Origin: an uncultured Terriglobus sp.
GTDB lineage: Bacteria > Acidobacteriota > Terriglobia > Terriglobales > Acidobacteriaceae
Assembly (NCBI GenBank): GCA_937859825.1
Contig: CALMAP010000258.1
Location: forward strand, 5,192-16,649
Length of the DNA: 11,458 bases
Reading direction: 5' to 3'
Shown: positions 6,172 through 11,458 of the stretch, piece after piece
Numbering within the stretch: position 1 is the first letter of the stretch
How the letters are laid out: the number at the start of each line of letters is the position of its first letter
Notes under the pieces: model-generated
What the model was told of the DNA's origin: nothing
Database searches by the model: none
The model's input: the letters and a program-made list of their open reading frames with translations, nothing else
Program-made: the position numbers and the translations under genes

Positions 6172-6768
6172 TCAGGCCAGCAAGCCATCGCTTTCTTCTT
6201 CAAGCGAAGCAAGAAAATTTCGGAGCGCCTCAACACGCGGCTGCGCCAGCTCGCGTGAGCGCTCCAGCTTCAGCTTTGTGGGCAGGGTCTCCAAGCCGCG
6301 GCGTAACACCACAGCAGCATCAGCAAAGGTATGAAAGCGGGTGTCCCGCCCGATCTTGCAGACAGAACGCATCACCGCGACCGCACCAAGCTGTTCCAGG
6401 ATGTCGGCATCGCGAAGGATGATCCCTTCGAGCGTCAGAGGCTCGGCGTGCGCCTCATGTGTGCGGATGCATTCGACCGCCGCATCGACCTTCTCTTGCG
6501 GAAACGCAGCCTGCCGCAGGTAATCACCCGCCCAGCGCATGGAGTAGATCGTCGCGTTCCATGCGGCCAGTTCCTGCGGAGCCTCAGGCCGATGCCCGGT
6601 AAAGACGCCCATGTCATGCAGCCAGGTGGCCGCGAACACGACATCGTCGTCGTACGCAAGGCGTTTACCGATGGCCTGCGTTATTAGGTAGAGCCGCGCC
6701 TGGTGCGAGAACTTCTCTGCGGGCTGAGCCTCCAGCCGGATGCGTTCCACCAGTGCTTCACGCCACAT
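6172..6768 (-). CDS. HD-domain metal-dependent phosphohydrolase-like protein
   Basis: This is a 198-residue soluble protein with the HD superfamily ligands in order: His22 (KFSHQARL), His51-Asp52 (WLHDMG) and Asp122 (RDADILEQLG). His104 and His107 lie between and are common in this branch. It is predicted to be an all-helical metal-dependent phosphohydrolase. HD proteins of this size act on nucleotides or other phosphate monoesters, but the substrate cannot be deduced. It may be an uncharacterised YedJ-like or guanosine-type hydrolase. The ATG at 6768 lies 23 nt behind the CCA of tRNA-Pro on the same strand, with no Shine-Dalgarno and no obvious promoter between. Read-through from the tRNA promoter is therefore likely. 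The GTG at 6750 is a possible alternative start. Confidence 0.85.
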   Translation of the reverse strand: MWREALVERIRLEAQPAEKFSHQARLYLITQAIGKRLAYDDDVVFAATWLHDMGVFTGHRPEAPQELAAWNATIYSMRWAGDYLRQAAFPQEKVDAAVECIRTHEAHAEPLTLEGIILRDADILEQLGAVAVMRSVCKIGRDTRFHTFADAAVVLRRGLETLPTKLKLERSRELAQPRVEALRNFLASLEEESDGLLA

Positions 6769-6791
6769 AGGTTCAAGGGATATGAAAGGAA

Positions 6792-6868
6792 TGGTCGGGG
6801 CGGAGAGATTCGAACTCCCGACCCTCTGCTCCCAAAGCAGATGCGCTACCAGGCTGCGCTACGCCCCG
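6792..6868 (-). tRNA. tRNA-Pro(UGG)
   Basis: The minus strand folds as a complete cloverleaf. The acceptor CGGGGCG at 6868-6862 pairs with CGCCCCG. The D-arm is AGCGCAGCCTGGTAGCGC. The anticodon stem TCTGC/GCAGA encloses the loop TTTGGGA, giving anticodon TGG. The T-arm contains GTTCGAATC, the discriminator is A at 6795, and CCA is encoded at 6794-6792. Length including CCA is 77 nt. It sits between the DUF4112 gene and the HD gene, both on the same strand. Confidence 0.97.
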
Positions 6869-6877
6869 ACTTTCAAA

Positions 6878-6883
6878 ATTGTA
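6878..6883 (-). promoter_or_regulatory. -10 box TACAAT before tRNA-Pro
   Basis: Minus-strand TTACAAT lies 9 bp upstream of the first base of the mature tRNA, so transcription would start about at its 5' end. It is identical to the hexamers upstream of tRNA-His and the cytochrome gene. No good -35 was found 16-18 bp upstream. Confidence 0.5.
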
Positions 6884-6938
6884 ACGCCGTCGCGGCGAAA
6901 TGGCAGGATTCGCTCTCTCTTTAGGTCCTATTTCTGGA

Positions 6939-7523
6939 CTAATGCCGCAGACCCAACGCAAGAAACTTACCCACCACAAACGCCAGCAGGGCCAGGGGAA
7001 TCGCCAGCAGCAGGAACATGCCGCAAACCAGCCCCAGCAGAAACACCCAGTCCGACACTGCATGCTTATGCCGTTGCCTGGCTGGGGACGATGGCAGCCG
7101 CAGGTCCGGTTGCGCTCTGGCAGCCGAATAGGCTGCGGCACTGGAGCACCGTTCCAGCAAAGCGAAGTTCCGCCGGTTTGCCTTCCAGGCGATGTCAAAG
7201 GCGTCGCCCAGCACGGGAATGGTGCCGATCACCGTTTCGATGGCCACGTTGGCCAGCATGCGTGCGAGCGTTACCTTGGGCACCCCGCGCAGCCATGCGG
7301 CCAGAATGATGATCCACGAGGCCAACGCACCAAGAATGTCGCCGATGCCGGGAATCAGGCCGACGACGCCGTCCAGGCCGAAGCGGATGTTGGTGCCGGG
7401 AATGCGCAGGAAATCGTCCAGAACGTGCGCGAGCATGTCCAGGTTGCTGTCGCTGAACAGGTCGGCTCCGCGTTGGAAGCGGGGACGCAGAATCTCGGGT
7501 TCCGGTGAGGCGCGCGGCGGCAT
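6939..7523 (-). CDS. DUF4112 domain membrane protein
   Basis: The protein has 194 residues from the chosen ATG. The DUF4112 core is unmistakable: RFGLDGVVGLIPGIGD at about 47-62 and a second half-motif IGTIPVLGDAFDIAWKANRR at about 99-118. Both halves carry the family G-x-IP-x-x-GD signature. Hydrophobic segments are visible at about 61-78 and 157-190, the latter strongly so (VFLLGLVCGMFLLLAIPLAL), so it is an inner-membrane protein. The two segments flank a soluble Arg/Ser-rich loop. Function is unknown for the family. A TTG at 7547 would add eight residues. I prefer the ATG at 7523 because homology begins later, although neither has a convincing Shine-Dalgarno. It ends 70 bp before tRNA-Pro on the same strand. 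Confidence 0.88.
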   Translation of the reverse strand: MPPRASPEPEILRPRFQRGADLFSDSNLDMLAHVLDDFLRIPGTNIRFGLDGVVGLIPGIGDILGALASWIIILAAWLRGVPKVTLARMLANVAIETVIGTIPVLGDAFDIAWKANRRNFALLERCSSAAAYSAARAQPDLRLPSSPARQRHKHAVSDWVFLLGLVCGMFLLLAIPLALLAFVVGKFLALGLRH

Positions 7524-7566
7524 TGCTGTTTTAGGATGCGCCGCCAAGGCATCCGCACTGCCCTGT

Positions 7567-7572
7567 TACAAT
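7567..7572 (+). promoter_or_regulatory. Extended -10 box TGTTACAAT before tRNA-His
   Basis: TACAAT preceded by TGT forms an extended -10 element (TG at 7564-7565) 12 bp before the mature tRNA-His. No -35 match is seen 17 bp upstream, as expected for extended -10 promoters. It lies just upstream of the possible TTG start of the divergent DUF4112 gene at 7547. Confidence 0.55.
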
Positions 7573-7584
7573 CAACGCTGGCAC

Positions 7585-7661
7585 GGCGGCTGTAGTTCAG
7601 GGGTTAGAACGCGGGTCTGTGGCACCCGATGTCGAGGGTTCAAATCCCTCCAGCCGCCCCA
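7585..7661 (+). tRNA. tRNA-His(GUG)
   Basis: The eight-base-pair acceptor typical of tRNA-His is visible: GGCGGCTG at 7585-7592 pairs with CAGCCGCC at 7651-7658, so G-1 pairs with C73. The anticodon stem CGGGT/ACCCG encloses the loop CTGTGGC, giving anticodon GTG. The T-arm contains GGTTCAAATCC, and CCA is encoded at 7659-7661. The -1 guanosine is genomically encoded. Confidence 0.97.
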
Positions 7662-7921
7662 ATAAATTATCGTCCTTTCCGTGTTCGCCTCCGGTAGGCA
7701 TTTAAGAATTCGCTGGTCGTCCAGACAGCGCCGCATTTCTCACCGAAAACTCTCAGACTCCGTGCCGTAAGCGTAATGCGCGAATCTGCGCAGATGAAAA
7801 CCCTGCCCTGAATGGTTTAGACGGAAGCGGCTCGTACAGCGCTTACTTGCGAGATGTCAGTCCCAGAACGGGACGCCTCCGTTCTCCTAAAGCATGAATT
7901 AGTAGACCGCCTTGTACGCGA
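7662..7921. other. Gene-free stretch downstream of tRNA-His
   Basis: About 260 bp contain no ORF I can support. A 57-codon ORF from the ATG at 7854 to 8027 exists but resembles nothing and overlaps the next reading frame. No hairpin with T-run follows the tRNA. No second copy of the tRNA 3' end is found in the window, so there is no visible attachment-site duplication. The stretch may be where the 5' part of the following gene was lost. Confidence 0.5.
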
Positions 7922-8848
7922 GTGCTACCGTTTGCTCGCGCCGGTTTGCGTTGTTTCGCCGACGGCACAGAACTCAGCATGCTATGGCTGTTATCCGCCT
8001 TCACGAACACCGGCAGTATCTTAGATCACAACCTAACGGTGAATCCAAAGACCGGATGGGACTGCCCAAACACGGCCCTGAACGAAACCAACGCAATCTG
8101 CGACGCCCCAGGCCTCGTAGATGAATCGTGGCCGCTCCATGGATACGCAAATGTAACGCCATCCTCCACATCCAGTCGAGTAAGCGGAGCAGGAGTTGCC
8201 ATTGCCGGGCTCACTACTGATTTCAACGGCAGCACGCGACCCAATCCCCCAAGCATCGGTGCGGTCGAATCCCTTGGCAAGTCAGTTCTTGTTTCGCCTG
8301 CCCCGGGATCTACACTTACCTCGTCCAGCGCAACCTTCACCTGGACGGCAGGATCGGGTGTTACCAATAACGTCGTCTATATTGGCAGTCAACCAGGCGG
8401 CCTGGATATTTACAGCGGCAGCCCGGTGTATGGAACAACGTCCCTCACCGTCAGTAACCTGCCGACCGATGGATCAACCATTTACGTCCGGCTGTGGTCC
8501 TATGTGAACGGTGGCTACCAGTACAACGATTACACCTATACGGCGGTCGCACCGCCTGCTTCGGTCAAGTCCGCCATCGTCTCACCTGCACCGGGTTCGA
8601 CGTTAACTTCGTCTAGCACTACCTTTACCTGGACGGCCGGAACAAATGTTATTAATAACGTCGTCTATCTCGGCAGTCAGCCAGGTGGCGCGGATATCTA
8701 TAGTGGTACTCCGGTGTATGGAACAACATCCTTTCCCGCCAGTAACCTGCCGACCGATGGATCCACCATTTACTTTCGGCTCTGGTCCTACATCAACGGT
8801 GGATATCAGTACAACGACTACACTTACACTGCGGCATCACAGCCGTAA
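7922..8848 (+). CDS. Probable 5'-truncated beta-helix/choice-of-anchor-Q surface protein with two tandem repeats
   Basis: The frame from GTG 7922 gives 308 residues; ATG 7979 would give 289. Neither has a Shine-Dalgarno, and the N-terminus has no convincing signal peptide. Residues about 28-116 resemble only the last part of secreted right-handed beta-helix proteins, ending in the hallmark TDFNGSTRPNPPSIGAVE at 99-116 that normally closes such domains. Two tandem 96-residue units follow at 124-219 and 220-308. Each runs from VSPAPGSTLTSSS through TFTWTAG and SNLPTDGSTIY to a YQYNDYTYTA end. They look like extracellular Ig/fibronectin-like adhesin or glycan-binding modules. The upstream rungs of the helix are missing. 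I therefore read it as a remnant of a larger exported protein, possibly unexpressed. A good hairpin terminator follows the TAA. Confidence 0.6.
   Translation: MLPFARAGLRCFADGTELSMLWLLSAFTNTGSILDHNLTVNPKTGWDCPNTALNETNAICDAPGLVDESWPLHGYANVTPSSTSSRVSGAGVAIAGLTTDFNGSTRPNPPSIGAVESLGKSVLVSPAPGSTLTSSSATFTWTAGSGVTNNVVYIGSQPGGLDIYSGSPVYGTTSLTVSNLPTDGSTIYVRLWSYVNGGYQYNDYTYTAVAPPASVKSAIVSPAPGSTLTSSSTTFTWTAGTNVINNVVYLGSQPGGADIYSGTPVYGTTSFPASNLPTDGSTIYFRLWSYINGGYQYNDYTYTAASQP
8291..8845 (+). repeat. Tandem coding repeat, two units of 288 bp
   Basis: Unit 1 starts at 8291 and unit 2 at 8579, a period of 288 bp (96 codons). Some segments are identical in DNA, for example TATGGAACAACNTC in the middle and GTAACCTGCCGACCGATGG near the end. 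Others differ mainly at third codon positions. This shows an old duplication kept under protein-level constraint, at least until any truncation. The second unit lacks the short VAPPASVK-type linker after it. Confidence 0.85.
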
Positions 8849-8868
8849 AGACAACGGTCATAAGGCAG

Positions 8869-8906
8869 CCAATCGGGCGGCGTCAGCCCTGCCCGATTGG
8901 TCTTTA
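8869..8906 (+). terminator. Hairpin terminator after the repeat protein
   Basis: CCAATCGGGC at 8869-8878 and GCCCGATTGG at 8891-8900 are perfect 10-bp arms. The loop can extend with an inner GGC/GCC pairing, and TCTTT follows. The hairpin starts 21 nt after the stop codon at 8846-8848. The T-run is short, so efficiency is uncertain, but position and stem strength support a Rho-independent terminator. Confidence 0.7.
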
Positions 8907-9057
8907 CAGAGCTACGTGCTGCAGGCCGTCTCTTGCGCGTGAAATGTTTTGTAAGTCACTGCGAAGCCCTTACGTTGTTCGAGTGAGAAAGCACTCCGAA
9001 CGATCAGCACCTCAGAAGATAACGAACTTGGTAGAGGCATCTCATCCGTACAGAGAA

Positions 9058-9861
9058 ATGACAACAGATTCGCAACCAGCCTTGGAGCACCCAGTCCTTC
9101 GGCAGAGGACCGCGTTTACGGCTGAAGGACAGGACCGCATCTTCGCCGGGACAAGCGGCTGGGCTTACCCGAGCTGGAAGCCAGGTTTCTATCCAAAAGA
9201 GGTCCCCGCGCGTCGTTTTCTGGAGCACTATGCCACGCGGCTCAACACGGTCGAGGTGAACTACACCTTCCGTGCGTTGCCCGAAAAAGACCAGCTTGCC
9301 GGATGGCTTGCCGCCACGCCGCCTGATTTTCGCTTCGCCTTCAAGGCGCCGGAGCTGATTACCCATCGCAGGCGGCTGCTCGATTGCGGCGATGCTCTCA
9401 AGGAGTTCCTTACCTCAATCAAGCCGGTGCGTCAGGCGGAGCGACTTGGGCCGCTGCTCTTCCAGCTGCCACCGAACTTCAAGGCCGATCTGCCACGGCT
9501 GAAGAGCTTCCTGAAGCTGCCAGCCCTGCGCCGTGCCGCGCGTGTTGCGATTGAGCTTCGCAACGAAGGCTGGTTCACGCCGGAGTGCTTCGATCTGCTG
9601 CGCGCGCACAATGCGGCCCTGTGCATCGCCGAGAGCGAAGACCTGAAGACACCGGAGGTGCATACAGCGGCAGACTTTTCGTACTACCGGCTGCGCATGC
9701 CGGGTGGCTACGATGCGGTATCCGTCGAAGCCCACGCAAAGCAGTTCCGTAAGCTGGCCGGCAAAGGCCGCGAGGTCTTCGTCTACTACAAGCACGAAGA
9801 CGAGCCTAACGGCCCGCTGGCCGCAGAAAACCTTCAACGCGGGTGCGCCGCTCTTCGGTAA
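9058..9861 (+). CDS. DUF72 (YecE-like) TIM-barrel protein
   Basis: The protein has 267 residues from the chosen ATG and covers the whole DUF72 domain: RIFAGTSGWAYPSWKPGFYP at 27-46, NTVEVNYTFRALPE at 63-76, FRFAFKAPELITH at 91-103, GPLLFQLPPNF at 131-141, VAIELRNEGW at 163-172, and the C-terminal VFVYYKHEDEPNGPLAAENL at 240-259. DUF72 proteins are cytosolic TIM-barrel-like proteins of unknown activity, widespread in bacteria. Length is normal for the family. The frame is open upstream to an ATG at 8944, which would add 38 residues without domain similarity or Shine-Dalgarno. The ATG at 9058 has only a weak purine tract (CAGAGAA) before it. No partner gene is close: a terminator precedes it and 539 bp without genes follow. 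Confidence 0.92.
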   Translation: MTTDSQPALEHPVLRQRTAFTAEGQDRIFAGTSGWAYPSWKPGFYPKEVPARRFLEHYATRLNTVEVNYTFRALPEKDQLAGWLAATPPDFRFAFKAPELITHRRRLLDCGDALKEFLTSIKPVRQAERLGPLLFQLPPNFKADLPRLKSFLKLPALRRAARVAIELRNEGWFTPECFDLLRAHNAALCIAESEDLKTPEVHTAADFSYYRLRMPGGYDAVSVEAHAKQFRKLAGKGREVFVYYKHEDEPNGPLAAENLQRGCAALR

Positions 9862-10400
9862 CGACCAGGACAACAATCGAGCCATCACGCATACCGCAAC
9901 ATCACTGAGGTGCACACGCTGGGCTCCCGATTTGCAAACACTGCGATTTACGGCTATCTTCAGCTTCTTCCAGCAGCGTCGCGTGATCGGCCCACGTAAT
10001 CGCTCCAACAGCGCGCACACGGCTGGCGACCTCTTTTCAGCACAGCTCGGCAGACACTACGTAACCGCAGTGTCCAGCTCACCTTTCGCAATGACACCGT
10101 GTATGCAGACGGCAGGCGCGTGGCAGCGAGCCGGTCTGTAGGTTCTTCAGAGTGGACGGAGGCTGATACGCAGGTTCCTCGCTGCTTGCGCGAGAGTCAC
10201 AGCCCGAGAGCAATCATCACTTGCCGACGGGTCTCCGCCAACGGTGATGCGGTTACACTCGTGAACTTACTCCGTTGAGAGCGTGAGTTGCAGTCGCAGT
10301 AGCTCTGCCGGATCCGCCTCGATTTCTGGAGGTTCCCTCCCGCGAACGAAGGCAGAAGTGCCACAGCACCCGCTGACTCGCTGATAATAGATTTGTCCTC
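9862..10400. other. 539-bp stretch without a supportable gene
   Basis: No ORF here has recognisable protein features. Frames extending from the DUF72 gene and an 86-codon minus-strand ORF (10197-10457) look like chance. Small hairpins are present: CTCGC/GCGAG at 10178-10194 and GGAGG-TTC-CCTCC at 10328-10340. Possible plus-strand -10 elements are TACACT at 10254-10259 and GATAAT at 10383-10388. The latter would place a start site just before the TTG at 10401. A small RNA or decayed gene cannot be excluded. Confidence 0.4.
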
Positions 10401-11458
10401 TTGCGTATTGAAGCCAACTTGAAACCGCGGCGCTGGCTTGGTAATGGCCACCTGCAAACCATCGTGGGGAACTTTCTGCCGCGCGTGGACCGCCTGCCCC
10501 GGCCTACCAGCGAACTGGTGAGTGTTCCTCTGTCAATGGAAATGCGTTTGCTGCCCGATGCCGTCGCACTGGACAGGCTGTTACCCAGCCATGTGCTCTG
10601 CCATTGCCACTGGCAGCCGAGACCCGAACAGGCGAGAACCGTTGTTCTGGTGCATGGGCTTGAGGGTTCATCGCACTCGCAATACGTTGTCGGCAATGCC
10701 AACAAGTTATGGGCTGCGGGATGCAACGTGGTGCGCATGAACATGCGCAACTGCGGCAGCACCGATGCGCTCTCGCCCGCGCTCTACCACTCCGGGCTCT
10801 CTACGGACGTGATTGCCGTGCTGGACTGGCTTATCGGTCGCTGGCTGCCTTCCATTCTTCTTGCCGGATACAGCATGGGTGGGAACCTTGTATTGAAGGC
10901 CGTCGGCGAACTGGGCAGCAATGCTCCGCCGCAGCTTGCGGGCGTGGTGGCGGTGTCGCCTCCTATCGACCTGGGCGAGAGTGCAGAGGCATTGCACGCG
11001 TGGCAGAACCGCATCTATGAGCGGCGTTTTTTGCGCAATCTTCGCGCGCGCTACCTGCGCAAGGTGCGGCTCTTTCCGGCGGTGTTTCCTGTAGGGCCGC
11101 TGAAGCAGGTAGGTTCCATCCGCGACTTCCATGAATACGTGATGTCTCCGCGCTGCGGCTTCACCGGCGCAGACGACTACTATTTCCGCTCCGGCGCCGC
11201 GCGTGTGATCGACCGCATCGCCGTGCCCACGCTGGTACTGCACGCGCTGGACGATCCCTTCATCCGACTTACCGGGGCCACGCGCGCAAAGCTGGAGGCG
11301 AGCCAATTTGTGCAGCTTGCAGAGCCGGAACACGGCGGCCATTGCGCCTTTCTGGAAGAGCCTGCGAACAGCTACGACGGCTACTGGGCCGAAGCACGTC
11401 TCATGCAATTTCTTCAAGAACATACCGCCGCACTCTTGCATATGCCGCAGGAGGAAGT
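10401..11458 (+). CDS. YheT-type alpha/beta hydrolase (3' end beyond window)
   Basis: The open frame gives 352 residues and runs off the window. The N-terminal KPRRWLGNGHLQTIVGNFLP at 8-27 is the signature of the YheT/UPF0017 branch. Next come the strand and oxyanion segment VVLVHGLEGSS from about 81, the nucleophile elbow GYSMGG with Ser158, LHALDDPF with Asp284 or Asp285, and EHGGHCAF with the catalytic His314. The triad is therefore complete. Relatives act as esterases or lipases in the cytosol or at the membrane, but the substrate is unknown. Family members are about 320-350 residues, so the stop should lie just past the window. No ATG exists between the upstream stop at 10374-10376 and the conserved block. 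TTG 10401 is the best start, with TTG 10419 as second choice, and no Shine-Dalgarno is seen. Confidence 0.9.
   Translation, partial: MRIEANLKPRRWLGNGHLQTIVGNFLPRVDRLPRPTSELVSVPLSMEMRLLPDAVALDRLLPSHVLCHCHWQPRPEQARTVVLVHGLEGSSHSQYVVGNANKLWAAGCNVVRMNMRNCGSTDALSPALYHSGLSTDVIAVLDWLIGRWLPSILLAGYSMGGNLVLKAVGELGSNAPPQLAGVVAVSPPIDLGESAEALHAWQNRIYERRFLRNLRARYLRKVRLFPAVFPVGPLKQVGSIRDFHEYVMSPRCGFTGADDYYFRSGAARVIDRIAVPTLVLHALDDPFIRLTGATRAKLEASQFVQLAEPEHGGHCAFLEEPANSYDGYWAEARLMQFLQEHTAALLHMPQEE

Noticed and set aside
7854..8027. 57-codon ORF from ATG 7854
   Set aside because: It has no Shine-Dalgarno and no resemblance to any family I know, and it overlaps the repeat protein in another frame.
8291..8845. 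CRISPR-like or satellite repeat array
   Set aside because: There are only two units, each 288 bp and in frame; they are duplicated protein modules, not spaced short repeats.
7585..8906. Integrative element inserted at tRNA-His
   Set aside because: There is no integrase and no direct repeat of the tRNA 3' end in the window; only the truncated gene hints at rearrangement.
9415..10020. 201-codon minus-strand ORF
   Set aside because: Most of it is antisense to the DUF72 domain and it has no family motifs.
10707..11441. 244-codon minus-strand ORF
   Set aside because: It is antisense to the YheT-type hydrolase, whose catalytic triad is intact on the plus strand.

Overview
The window looks like high-GC chromosomal DNA of a free-living heterotrophic bacterium. 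The gene set (DUF5715, DUF4112, DUF72, UBP-type zinc finger, planctomycete-type cytochrome c lipoprotein, choice-of-anchor-Q/beta-helix remnant) and a palindromic intergenic repeat suggest an Acidobacteriota member of the Terriglobus/Granulicella/Edaphobacter kind. That assignment is inference from family knowledge, not from a marker gene. No defence system, CRISPR array, transposase, prophage or biosynthetic cluster is visible. Most of the window is single-gene transcription units on both strands.

Left part (1-3450): the 3' end of an unrecognised gene (+) faces a secreted galactose-mutarotase-like protein (-). That gene is divergent from an aldo/keto reductase (+), which in turn faces a small UBP-type zinc-finger gene (-). 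Two copies of an approximately 89-bp multi-hairpin repeat, in inverted orientation, sit in the two convergent gaps. They therefore bracket the mutarotase-like/AKR pair exactly. The shared divergent promoter region holds a perfect 8-bp inverted repeat.

Middle (3451-7661): a 679-residue exported protein has a very long Ala/Thr/Pro-rich linker and a C-terminal M15-peptidase-like (DUF5715) domain. It is divergent from a monohaem c-type cytochrome lipoprotein. The cytochrome gene runs into an HD-domain gene with only 8 bp between the stop codons. The HD gene lies 23 nt behind tRNA-Pro(UGG) on the same strand. A DUF4112 membrane protein and tRNA-His(GUG) follow, reading divergently. Both tRNAs carry an encoded CCA and are preceded by the same -10 hexamer, TACAAT, also seen before the cytochrome gene.

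Right part (7662-11458): an approximately 260-bp gene-free stretch leads into what looks like the 5'-truncated tail of a beta-helix cell-surface protein with two tandem 96-residue repeats. It is closed by a good hairpin terminator. A DUF72 (YecE-like) gene follows, then a 539-bp stretch with no convincing gene, then a YheT-type alpha/beta hydrolase starting at TTG that runs off the window close to its expected end.

The genes do not form an obvious pathway. The most interesting structures are the inverted repeat pair around the carbohydrate divergon, the truncated repeat protein beside tRNA-His, the tRNA-Pro/HD gene arrangement, and the recurrent TTACAAT promoter element.
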